Origin: Planctomycetaceae bacterium
GTDB lineage: Bacteria > Planctomycetota > Planctomycetia > Planctomycetales > Planctomycetaceae
Direction of reading: 5' to 3'
Assembly (NCBI GenBank): GCA_003445035.1
Contig: DLVV01000401.1
Coordinates: 4,600 to 12,582 of the forward strand
DNA: 7,983 bases
Made by a program: the position numbers and the translations under genes. Shown here one piece after another: positions 1-6,398 of this stretch. Below the pieces are notes generated by a model. The model made no database searches. It saw nothing but the letters and a program-made list of their open reading frames with translations, and was not told the DNA's origin. The first letter of the stretch is position 1. Every line of letters starts with the position of its first letter.

Positions 1-2081
1 CCCGCGCCGAACAGCCAGTGCCACAACCGGTTGGCCAGGACACGGGCCGTCAACGGGTTGTCGTGGTGGGCGATCCACCGTCCCAGTTCCCGACGCCCAC
101 TCTGCTTGGACGAGAACGCCGGACGGTAGTCCAGCGAGATCACCTGCAGGAACCCGCGGGGTGCAACGGGGCCCAGGTTGTGGACGTTTCCACGAACGTG
201 GATTCGAGTGTCCGCGATCGCCTTCTCTTCCTCGACGGACATGTACTTCGGCTGGCCGGGAGCTCGCTGTTGTAGGACTTTCAGTTGTTGTTTCAGGTCG
301 CGAAGTCGCTGCGGGTTCCCCGCTGGCGTCTTCGTGGCAACCGGCTTCTTCCCGGCGACCTCGGCCGGCAGGAACTGAACCGCGTCGATGATCACCACTC
401 CGGTGGTACCGGAGTTGGTGACCACGACTTCGTGAGAACCACCTTGCAGGAAACGGTGGCGTCCCAGCGAGATGAAGCGACCGTCGAGTGGCGGAGTCAG
501 CTTCTGGTTGATTGTGACCGTCCTGCGGCCATTGGCGCTGATGACCGTGACCGGGACATCGGGGCTGCGATTGCCACCCGGCGTGTAGGCAAACCGCACC
601 TCGTATTCGCCGTCTCGAGGAATTCGGGGGCGAAAGCGGGCGGTCTTTTCGCCTTTCTGTTCACCCTTGTCATGTTGGTAACCGGTGCCGACGTAACTCT
701 TGGTGTACTGGGATTTCATCCAGACGCCGGTGGTCACCGCCTGGAGATCGTCCACGACGATACCGGCCAGTTTCGCCACCGGCAGCGGGGACAGGCCCTT
801 CTTGTTCGTGGTGCCCTGGAGTGTCTTGATCCGGGCCTTCAGTGCGGCCACGGCCTGGTTGTGCTCCTGGATCTGTGCCGTCCGGGCCGGAATGACCGGC
901 AGCGGCAGCTCGATCCACTTGGAGACGTTGGCGTGGTTGAGCGTCTTGGTGTTGCGAAGAATTCCGGCCAGGGCGTAATAGTCGCTGGTGGGGATCGGGT
1001 CAAACTTGTGGTCGTGGCAGCGAGCACAGCCGATCGTCTGAGCCAGGAAGGCACGTGAGATGGTCTCGAGCTGCTCATCGACGACATCCATCCGCAGCTT
1101 GGCCTTGTCCTGGTCCTCGAGGTTGTTGTTTCCCAGTGCCAGGAAAGTGGTGGCGACGAGGTTTTGCTGTCGCTGCGGCAACGACGTCGCGGGCAACAGG
1201 TCTCCGGCCACCTGTTCCTGCACGAAGCGGCCAAGAGACCGATCGTCATTGAAGGTCTTGACCACGTAATCCCGATATCTCCAGGCCTCGGGGAACAGGA
1301 ACCCTCGCAAGGTGATCGATTCGGCAAAACGAACGACATCCAGCCAGTGTCGTCCCCAGCGTTCGCCAAAGTGGGGTGAAGCCAGCAGGCGGTCGACGAG
1401 GCGAGTGTAGGCCTCGGGCGAATCATCATTCACGAACGTCTCGATCTGGGCGGGTGTCGGCGGCAGGCCGATCAGATCGAAGGACAACCGCCGGATCAGG
1501 ATATGACGGTCCGCTTCGGCGACCTGCTGCAGCCGGGCCGTCTTGAGACGGGCCAGCAGGAAGGCGTCGACGGCCGACGAGCTGACCGGGCCGCCGTGGC
1601 CTGGGACGGGCGGCTTCTTCAGGGGCCGGTAAGCCCAGTGATTGCGTCCCACCTCGATGTCGATTTTCGAGATGGTTGCCGCGCGGCCCCGACGGGGATC
1701 GGGTGCTCCGCGAATGATCCACTCGCGGAAATCGGCGATGACCGCCCCGGGCAGCTTCCCCTTGGGGGGCATCTCCAGGGAATCGTAGTTCAGGGCTTTC
1801 AGCAGCAGGCTCTCGTCCGGTTTGCCCGGGACGATTGCCGCACCAGTTTCGCCCCCCTTGCGGACACCCTCGCGGTTGTCCAGCCAGAGGCCGCCACGCA
1901 GTTTCTTCACCCTGGCAGCCTTGGATGAATGGCAGGCGTAACATTGAGCCACGAGGACCGGGCGGATCTTCTTCTCGAAGAACGAGATGTCCCGGGGTGA
2001 CAACGCCGGTCCGTCGTCGGCGGCTGCCGGGCAGGCGATCACTGCGAAGGCCAGGCAGAGTCGGGTGGGCAGGCCGATCAT
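1..2081 (-). CDS. Secreted PSCyt1-DUF1549-DUF1553 cytochrome-type protein with Golvesin-like insert (3' partial)
   Basis: An uninterrupted frame gives 693 residues and leaves the window before any stop, so the C-terminus is missing. Residues 1-21 form a Sec signal peptide ending in PAAA, which implies a periplasmic protein. A c-type haem motif C47-YA-C50-H51 followed by M104-PP (possible axial ligand) marks the PSCyt1 domain. DUF1549 covers about residues 150-375, with ERWGRHWLD near 240-248 and a second haem-type motif C352-AR-C355-H356 leading into DHKFDP, as is usual in the family. Residues about 439-572 resemble the Golvesin/xanthan-lyase C-terminal beta domain (IVVDD 441-445, W454, GEYEVRFAY 491-499, ISLG 537-540, VVIIDAVQF 562-570). 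Helical segments near 398-422 and 588-606 flank it. DUF1553 begins near residue 633 (LGPVAPRGFLQV). The ATG at 2081 was chosen because the signal peptide starts there; no clear Shine-Dalgarno is visible. The family is abundant in planctomycetes and its reaction is not established. A DUF1501 gene often follows in this family's operons, but that would lie outside the window. Confidence 0.93.
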   Translation of the reverse strand, partial: MIGLPTRLCLAFAVIACPAAADDGPALSPRDISFFEKKIRPVLVAQCYACHSSKAARVKKLRGGLWLDNREGVRKGGETGAAIVPGKPDESLLLKALNYDSLEMPPKGKLPGAVIADFREWIIRGAPDPRRGRAATISKIDIEVGRNHWAYRPLKKPPVPGHGGPVSSSAVDAFLLARLKTARLQQVAEADRHILIRRLSFDLIGLPPTPAQIETFVNDDSPEAYTRLVDRLLASPHFGERWGRHWLDVVRFAESITLRGFLFPEAWRYRDYVVKTFNDDRSLGRFVQEQVAGDLLPATSLPQRQQNLVATTFLALGNNNLEDQDKAKLRMDVVDEQLETISRAFLAQTIGCARCHDHKFDPIPTSDYYALAGILRNTKTLNHANVSKWIELPLPVIPARTAQIQEHNQAVAALKARIKTLQGTTNKKGLSPLPVAKLAGIVVDDLQAVTTGVWMKSQYTKSYVGTGYQHDKGEQKGEKTARFRPRIPRDGEYEVRFAYTPGGNRSPDVPVTVISANGRRTVTINQKLTPPLDGRFISLGRHRFLQGGSHEVVVTNSGTTGVVIIDAVQFLPAEVAGKKPVATKTPAGNPQRLRDLKQQLKVLQQRAPGQPKYMSVEEEKAIADTRIHVRGNVHNLGPVAPRGFLQVISLDYRPAFSSKQSGRRELGRWIAHHDNPLTARVLANRLWHWLFGA

Positions 2082-2445
2082 CCAAAAGTCCGTGTCAGAA
2101 TCGCGACGGCCGAGTTGTCCGGCCCCGTCGTGTGTGCTGCTCACTTCGTTGTGTGGCGATCAGCAGGTGGGACGGAACGGGGTTGCCTCGGTGTGGTTCG
2201 CAGGTGAGTGATGGGGGTTCAGCGGCGGGTGGGCCGATGGGAGTCCGATCCGGACCCCGCCCGGCAGCATTCAATGGCCGAAAGCCGTTGCGGGTTGTCT
2301 GTTCGACTGCACCGCGGATTTCACCATGAGACGCGTCCGCGGAATACGCGTTGAGAGGGAGAATGAGAGCGCGAGAACGCACCGAAGTCGATTGTCACGG
2401 CTGGACACGGCCGAGGCAATGACAGAACCGGTTTCGGGGTCCACC
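2082..2445. other. Intergenic region without a convincing gene
   Basis: About 360 bases separate the DUF1549/DUF1553 start from the terminator of the lipoprotein genes. The only longish frames here are arginine- and proline-rich with no recognisable domain or ribosome binding site, so I do not call a gene. The promoter of the DUF1549/DUF1553 gene probably lies here, but I could not find a credible -35/-10 pair. A small inverted repeat (GTCCG-ATC-CGGAC, 2243-2255) is present and may be chance in GC-rich sequence. Confidence 0.6.
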
Positions 2446-2488
2446 AAGAAAACAGGACCGGCTCACCAAAGGCTGTGAGCCGGTCCTG
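2446..2488 (-). terminator. Strong rho-independent terminator after the lipoprotein genes
   Basis: A perfect 14-bp inverted repeat (2453-2466 with 2475-2488) encloses an 8-base loop. On the minus strand it is followed at once by TTTTCTT. It sits about 30 bases after the stop codon of the small lipoprotein at 2520, so it ends the minus-strand run of lipoprotein genes and insulates the DUF1549/DUF1553 gene from them. This is the clearest intrinsic terminator in the window. Confidence 0.88.
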
Positions 2489-2519
2489 CGCATTCCGCAG
2501 TGGGAATCAGTGTCCGCGG

Positions 2520-2735
2520 CTACTTGGTGCCGGGAGCCTTCTTGCCACCCGATTCGTCGCCCTTGGCAGCCTTCTCGAGAGAAGGCTTGGCGTTCTCATC
2601 GACGACTTCGTCGGCAGATGGGTCGGCTGTCGGCGCAGGCATGTTGTCACCGGATTCGGTGGGGTTTCCCCCGCAGCCGAGGCTGAATGTGGTCAGCAAG
2701 GCACCGCACAACATCGTTAGAAACAACTTCTTCAT
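2520..2735 (-). CDS. Small lipoprotein, about 71 residues
   Basis: The product begins MKKLF, has a hydrophobic stretch to residue 20, and reaches a lipobox-like FSLG-C21. It is therefore probably a lipid-anchored envelope protein. The mature part is short and hydrophilic, rich in Pro, Asp, Glu, Ser and Lys, with no recognisable domain, and is probably disordered. I chose the ATG at 2735 because it gives a compact signal peptide and is preceded by GGAAA. An in-frame ATG at 2750 would add MVTRK but has no ribosome binding site. C10 lies inside the hydrophobic stretch and is less likely to be the lipidated residue. The gene follows the 86-residue lipoprotein after a gap of about 55 bases in the same direction and ends just before a strong terminator, so the two are probably co-transcribed. 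Function is unknown. Confidence 0.75.
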   Translation of the reverse strand: MKKLFLTMLCGALLTTFSLGCGGNPTESGDNMPAPTADPSADEVVDENAKPSLEKAAKGDESGGKKAPGTK

Positions 2736-2791
2736 TTTCCGTGTCACCATTCAATGTGAAAAAAAAGACCGCAGCAGAACAGGACCGAGAG

Positions 2792-3052
2792 CTAGTTGCC
2801 TCCGGGTCCACCACCGGGAGGAGGACCACCACCCTTGGTCGGGGCCAGCGGATCGGCTTCGCCGCCTTCTCCCTGCATTTTCATCACGTCGTCACTGCCC
2901 ATTCCGCCTTCCGTGTCGCCGGTGTTGTCGTCCTGCTGGATCGGGCTTCCGTCACCGCCGGGGTTTTCACCGCTGCTGCCGGGGCCCGAGTCGCAGCCGA
3001 TCGGAACTGCGGCCAATGCGGCGATCGTCATCCACGTCGTAAACCTCTTCAT
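2792..3052 (-). CDS. Small lipoprotein with Gly/Pro-rich tail, 86 residues
   Basis: The product starts MKRFTTW and has a hydrophobic segment (about residues 6-19) ending at VPIG-C20, a slightly atypical lipobox. The mature part is low complexity: Gly/Ser/Asp-rich at 21-68, then a Gly/Pro-rich tail from about residue 74 to the end. No globular domain is visible. The start at 3052 is favoured because AGAGGA lies 6 bases upstream and the signal peptide begins there; an upstream in-frame start at 3094 would put 14 arginine-containing residues before it. It lies 128 bases after DUF1559 protein A and about 55 before the next small lipoprotein, on the same strand. Short planctomycete lipoproteins near DUF1559 genes are common. 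What this one does cannot be read from the sequence. Confidence 0.78.
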   Translation of the reverse strand: MKRFTTWMTIAALAAVPIGCDSGPGSSGENPGGDGSPIQQDDNTGDTEGGMGSDDVMKMQGEGGEADPLAPTKGGGPPPGGGPGGN

Positions 3053-3058
3053 CGTGCG

Positions 3059-3064
3059 TCCTCT
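3059..3064 (-). promoter_or_regulatory. Shine-Dalgarno AGAGGA that fixes the start of the 86-residue lipoprotein
   Basis: On the minus strand AGAGGA lies 6 bases before the ATG at 3052. It lies inside the alternative longer frame, which supports the shorter start. Confidence 0.65.
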
Positions 3065-3148
3065 CAGTGATGTCATTGACCGAAGTCGTTCCAAGGAGCA
3101 AACCAGCCACCTATTGCAACAACTCCGATTCGCTTCGGCCAGCGTGTA

Positions 3149-3165
3149 TTCCCTGTTTCAGGGAA
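3149..3165. repeat. Short hairpin after DUF1559 protein A
   Basis: TTCCCTG and CAGGGAA pair perfectly around a TTT loop, 16 bases after the stop codon at 3181. On the minus strand a run of five T precedes rather than follows the stem, so it is not a standard intrinsic terminator for this gene. It may stabilise the 3' end of the mRNA or act as a weak pause site. Confidence 0.45.
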
Positions 3166-3180
3166 AAATGCGAGGTCGGG

Positions 3181-4146
3181 CTAGAACGGAGTTTCGGCCA
3201 GATCGTTCATGGAGATGGTGCACAACGACTTGAGGATCGACTGATCGACGTTCTCGTTGAGAAATCGGACGCTTCCGTCGGCGAACACCGCGTGAACTCC
3301 TCCATCGTGGCGGCTTCCGGCTCCCCAGGCGTAGGGGACGCCCTGTCCATGGTAGTCGTAGTTGATTCCGTACTGCATCGGCAGGATCGGGTGCGTGTGC
3401 ACGTACGCCTGGAGGTAGGGGCCGTAGGCCGCGTGGGTCTTCCGAAAAGGTGTTTCAATCAGCAGCAATGTGGTGGTGTGAGGATCCAGGATATCCTTCA
3501 TCCGGGCTGCACCATTCTTGCCGAACGCGGTCTTGTTGTTGGCTCGATCGGCCCGGTAGGTGTTGACCTCGGCGTATTCGTGGTTGCGGTGCACGAACCC
3601 GTAACTGACCCGGGTGCCACCGGTGATGGCGTACATGTTCCCGGTCAGGACCGAGCTGCCTCCTGCCACGTGGAATTCTTTCGTGTGCGGGTCATCGAAA
3701 TTGGGATCCGAAGGGCAGCGAAAGATCGGCACCGCCAGCCCTTCGAGTACCGGCTGGCTGTCCCCGCCGCCGACCGAGTGCCAGTCGGCTTTTCCTGTCG
3801 CCCGGTTCCAGTCAATTTTCTGTGAGAGTGCGCCCTCTTCGACGTGAGGAAGCAGCATCAGGTAACCGGTGAAATTGCGGACCTGGCCCGTTGCGACATA
3901 ACTCCTGGAGTGCCACTCACCACCGTTGATGTAGGAAGGGGGCAGGACCTTGTTGGTGTCGTTGTAGTTGAACAGGGCGAGGCCGATGTTCTTCAGGTTG
4001 GCGCGGCACTGTGTCTTGCGAGCCGCCTCGCGGGCCAGTTGGACCGCCGGTAGCAACAGGGCGATCAGGATCGCGATGATCGCGATCACGACGAGCAACT
4101 CGACCATGGTGAAGCCACGGAGGGCTCGGGAGGGGCGGCGTGACAT
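3181..4146 (-). CDS. DUF1559 pseudopilin-like protein A (H-X9-DG type)
   Basis: The 321-residue product has a type IV prepilin N-terminus: basic residues 1-10, G11 followed by FTMVE (E16 is Glu5 of the mature form), then a hydrophobic helix to about residue 34 ending in the family hallmark LLPAVQ-AREAAR. This predicts cleavage by a prepilin peptidase and anchoring in the inner membrane with the rest outside the cytoplasm. The C-terminal H-X9-DG motif is H280...D290-G291. The family is DUF1559, which is massively expanded in planctomycetes and has no proven function. It closely resembles protein B at 5200-6138, with shared blocks SYGFVHR, KTAFGKNGAA, LLIETPFRK, YGPYLQAY, QYGINYDY and PYAWG-GSRH. 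The start at 4146 is chosen because AGGAA lies 8 bases upstream and the prepilin leader begins there; the open frame extends 32 codons further upstream, to 4242, without leader features. It follows the duplicated-domain lipoprotein by 92 bases. Confidence 0.93.
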   Translation of the reverse strand: MSRRPSRALRGFTMVELLVVIAIIAILIALLLPAVQLAREAARKTQCRANLKNIGLALFNYNDTNKVLPPSYINGGEWHSRSYVATGQVRNFTGYLMLLPHVEEGALSQKIDWNRATGKADWHSVGGGDSQPVLEGLAVPIFRCPSDPNFDDPHTKEFHVAGGSSVLTGNMYAITGGTRVSYGFVHRNHEYAEVNTYRADRANNKTAFGKNGAARMKDILDPHTTTLLLIETPFRKTHAAYGPYLQAYVHTHPILPMQYGINYDYHGQGVPYAWGAGSRHDGGVHAVFADGSVRFLNENVDQSILKSLCTISMNDLAETPF

Positions 4147-4152
4147 CGAGAG

Positions 4153-4165
4153 AATTCCTGGAATT
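4153..4165. promoter_or_regulatory. Palindrome overlapping the ribosome binding site of DUF1559 protein A
   Basis: AATTCC-N-GGAATT is a perfect 13-base inverted repeat that contains the AGGAA Shine-Dalgarno sequence, ending 7 bases upstream of the ATG at 4146. It could be a binding site or fold to mask the ribosome site, but such short palindromes also occur by chance. Confidence 0.3.
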
Positions 4166-4238
4166 GCCGGGAGGGTCGGCGACCGACCGGAACCCCCAGG
4201 CCGCCTGCCACCATCTTCCCAATTCGATCGACAGATCG

Positions 4239-5057
4239 TCAACAGCCGTCACCGGACGGTTTGGGATTGGCCGGGGGTTTTGCTGGCGGCTTGTCTTTGG
4301 ATGAGGGGAGTTTTGACGAGAGGCTGAAATTGAAGTCGTTTTCTCCGGGCTTGACGAAATGGTGCAGGGTCGAGCTGACGTTGTAGACCTCGCGAATCGT
4401 TTCCTCACCGTCAGCGTCGGTCCTGGAGATCACCACGCGATTGGGGCCAACCACGGCTCCGGGCCGCGTTTCGGTGAAGACCAGTTGGTAGCGTCCGTTC
4501 GGATCGGTGACGCCCCGGGCCGTCCCGCTTCTCTCGGCCTGGAACTCGATCTTCGCTCCGACCAGCGGGTTGCCGTTGAACAGCACCAATCCGGTCACTT
4601 CAGCCAGCTCAGCCACTTCACCGATTCCCTTGGGCGTGGTCAGGTGAAAGCTGATCACGTTGTGGCCCTCGTGAACGGTCGTCTTCAGGATTGACTTGGT
4701 GTTGTAGATCGAAGGCAGGGGCTCTTCGGTGGGATCCTCGGAGTTGTTTCCGAACAAACCGACGCTGACCGAGTGTTCACCGACGGGGGCACCAGCGATC
4801 CGGCGGTTGAACTTCAGTTTGTAGTACCCGTTCTCGTCGGTTCCGGCCGAGCAGGTGCGCGACATCTTGTTGTTGAAGTCGATCTGGGCGCCGGCCAGGG
4901 GTTGTCCGTCGAGGGTGACCCAGCCGACGACCCGTCCCAGGGCGCGGCCATCCGGAGCCTTGAGCCGACGCGGGCCGTCGTCACCGCAGCCGGCGAGACC
5001 AGCGACCAGTGCCAGCAGGAGCGGTGTGACCAGCAGTCGGAACGAGAATTGAGCCAT
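4239..5057 (-). CDS. Lipoprotein with two tandem carboxypeptidase-regulatory-like domains
   Basis: The 272-residue product has a clear lipoprotein signal peptide ending in LAG-C24. Two beta-sandwich repeats of the carboxypeptidase-regulatory/transthyretin-like type follow, at about residues 41-140 and 150-247. Each begins with V-G-V-DGQPLAGA-I-F or VTGLVLFNGNPLVGA-I-F, continues with TD-NG-Y-L-F and a VG-H/N-V segment, and ends with a matching YN--S-L---V--G-N---F-L block. The whole unit, including the final strands, is therefore duplicated. A Pro/Lys/Ser-rich tail (248-272) ends in Gly-Cys. The start at 5057 has CGGAG 9 bases upstream; an open extension to 5105 lacks signal-peptide features. 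It lies between two DUF1559 genes, and single-domain versions of this kind of lipoprotein often sit next to DUF1559 genes in planctomycetes. An extracytoplasmic binding or structural role is likely; no catalytic residues are visible. Confidence 0.9.
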   Translation of the reverse strand: MAQFSFRLLVTPLLLALVAGLAGCGDDGPRRLKAPDGRALGRVVGWVTLDGQPLAGAQIDFNNKMSRTCSAGTDENGYYKLKFNRRIAGAPVGEHSVSVGLFGNNSEDPTEEPLPSIYNTKSILKTTVHEGHNVISFHLTTPKGIGEVAELAEVTGLVLFNGNPLVGAKIEFQAERSGTARGVTDPNGRYQLVFTETRPGAVVGPNRVVISRTDADGEETIREVYNVSSTLHHFVKPGENDFNFSLSSKLPSSKDKPPAKPPANPKPSGDGC

Positions 5058-5108
5058 CGGGGAATGCTCCGAGATCGCGAGCCGGTGGTGCGTCACAACG
5101 GACACAAC

Positions 5109-5154
5109 AAATCAAAGACGCCGGGCACGGGCCGCGTGCGACCCGTGCCCGGCG
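5109..5154 (-). terminator. GC-rich hairpin terminator after DUF1559 protein B
   Basis: A perfect 13-bp inverted repeat (5119-5131 with 5142-5154) encloses a 10-base loop. On the minus strand it is followed by TCTTTGATTTGTTG, a broken T-rich stretch. It sits between the stop of DUF1559 protein B (5200) and the start of the duplicated-domain lipoprotein (5057). It is probably an intrinsic terminator. Because the T tract is interrupted, some read-through into the downstream genes is possible. Confidence 0.75.
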
Positions 5155-5199
5155 GTAGCAGTCATCATCCATCTCAGATGGTGCGACGAGATCCGGAGT

Positions 5200-6138
5200 C
5201 TAGAACGAATTCGGAATCTCGACCGCTTCACGTCCTTCGATGGTCGTCAACGCGTTGGTCAGGCCTCGGTCGGTCGATTCGTTGACGAATGTGACACGAC
5301 CATCTCCGAAGAGAATATGGCATCCGCCGTTGTGACGGCTGCCGGGGCCCCACGCGTAGGGACGACCTGAACCACGGTAGTCATAGTTGATACCGTACTG
5401 CCGTGGCAGGATGTTGTGGGTGTGCGTGTAGGCCTGCAGATACGGGCCATACGCACGCGACCACTTCCGGAACGGGGTTTCGATCAACAACATCGTCTGG
5501 GAGGCCCCATCGTTGATGTCGCTGAGCTTCGCCGCCCCGTTCTTGCCGAAGGCGGTCTTGTACCACGCGTAGTCCATCCCGTAGCAGTTGTAGATGGCGT
5601 ACTCGTGGTGACGGTGCACGAACCCGTAGCTGACGCGGCTCGAATTGTGGATGGTGTACATGTTCTGCCATCCGTACGAGTGCGGGTCATCGAAGTTCGC
5701 GTCCGACGGGCAACGAAGCACGTCAAGCTTCTTGCCCTCGATCTGGAGCTGCCTTTGGCCACCCCCTCGACTTCGCCAGTCGGCCTGGCCGGTCGCGAAA
5801 TTGAAGTCGATGGCGTTGTACAACGGCTGTTGGTCGATGTAGGGCAACAGAAGCAGGTAACCAGTGTGGTTCTTGATCTGCCCGTAAGGCAGATATACGT
5901 AGCTGCGGACCTCGCCACCGTTGACGTACGACGCCGGGAACACGTTGTATGACTCGTGATAGTTCATCAAAGCCAGACCAAGTTGCTTCATGTTGTTGCG
6001 GCACTGGCTGCGGCGAGCGGCCTCGCGGGCCTGCTGCACAGCCGGTAGCAGCAACGCAATGAGAATGGCGATGATCGCAATCACCACCAACAACTCGATG
6101 AGCGTGAAACCACGCTTTCTCGATTGCTGTTTCGACAT
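5200..6138 (-). CDS. DUF1559 pseudopilin-like protein B (H-X9-DG type)
   Basis: The 312-residue product starts MSKQQSRKRG and continues with the prepilin motif G10-FTLIE (E15 is Glu5 of the mature form), a hydrophobic helix to about residue 33 and LLPAVQQAREAARR. Further along it has CRNNMKQLGLALMNYH (46-61), RCPSD (142-146), a Tyr/His-rich middle and the H269...D279-G280 H-X9-DG motif. It belongs to DUF1559, proteins thought to be processed like pilins; their job is not known. Protein A (3181-4146) is a close paralogue, aligned over nearly the full length, with differing C-terminal tails (ending EIPNSF here, AETPF in A). The start at 6138 is supported by AAAGGA 9 bases upstream and by the leader position; the open frame runs to 6321 without leader features. 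A hairpin terminator follows the gene, and a 595-base divergent region precedes it, so it is the first gene of the minus-strand cluster and may be transcribed separately from the rest. Confidence 0.94.
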   Translation of the reverse strand: MSKQQSRKRGFTLIELLVVIAIIAILIALLLPAVQQAREAARRSQCRNNMKQLGLALMNYHESYNVFPASYVNGGEVRSYVYLPYGQIKNHTGYLLLLPYIDQQPLYNAIDFNFATGQADWRSRGGGQRQLQIEGKKLDVLRCPSDANFDDPHSYGWQNMYTIHNSSRVSYGFVHRHHEYAIYNCYGMDYAWYKTAFGKNGAAKLSDINDGASQTMLLIETPFRKWSRAYGPYLQAYTHTHNILPRQYGINYDYRGSGRPYAWGPGSRHNGGCHILFGDGRVTFVNESTDRGLTNALTTIEGREAVEIPNSF

Positions 6139-6156
6139 TTGGACAAGTCCTTTCCT

Positions 6157-6173
6157 GGTCTCACAAGGAGACC
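6157..6173. promoter_or_regulatory. Leader hairpin next to the ribosome binding site of DUF1559 protein B
   Basis: GGTCTC and GAGACC form a perfect 6-bp stem with a 5-base loop, three bases upstream of the AAAGGA ribosome site (6148-6153) on the minus strand. A run of nine T on that strand (6186-6194) lies just before it. The arrangement could affect mRNA stability or translation; no known riboswitch class is recognised. Confidence 0.35.
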
Positions 6174-6398
6174 GCAGAGAGTCGCAAAAAAAAATCTGAT
6201 CAGACGATGAAGTCCATTTCAGTCTTCCCGGGGTCATTGGGATCCGAGAAGACCAACTCCTGTGCCTGTGAGCGAGCTTGTCACACCCGCGCTCCCGCGA
6301 GGGGAGAATTGACGTCATCAACTTGAGCGATGAACAAGATTATGATGGAGATATCGTGAAGTCGTCAGGCCACGTCGCTTGTGGTGTCGGCCGATGAT

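Noticed and set aside
285..1058. Long open frame on the plus strand across the DUF1549/DUF1553 gene
   Set aside because: It is antisense to a gene with clear haem motifs and domains. Its translation has no recognisable domain and is typical of GC-rich shadow frames.
839..2085. Two minus-strand frames (839-1429 and 1426-2085) overlapping the DUF1549/DUF1553 gene in another frame
   Set aside because: Their Arg/Pro/Ser-rich translations lack motifs, while the frame starting at 2081 reads through without a stop and matches the family throughout.
2095..2382. Possible 95-residue minus-strand gene in the intergenic region
   Set aside because: No ribosome site, signal peptide or domain is visible, and it overlaps the upstream region of the DUF1549/DUF1553 gene.
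3067..3825. Long plus-strand frame across DUF1559 protein A
   Set aside because: It is the antisense shadow of a well supported gene and has no domain of its own.
4147..4242. N-terminal extension of DUF1559 protein A
   Set aside because: The extension would bury the prepilin leader behind 32 residues and lacks leader features, while AGGAA is correctly spaced for the ATG at 4146.
4773..5285. Plus-strand frame of 170 codons across the lipoprotein and terminator
   Set aside because: It crosses a hairpin terminator and two genes on the other strand, and its composition is not protein-like.
6267..6285. CRP site (TGTGA...TCACA)
   Set aside because: The half-sites are separated by 9 bases rather than 6, so it does not match the CRP consensus; kept only as an inverted repeat.
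6139..6321. N-terminal extension of DUF1559 protein B
   Set aside because: It would place 61 non-hydrophobic residues before the prepilin motif. A good ribosome site precedes the ATG at 6138.
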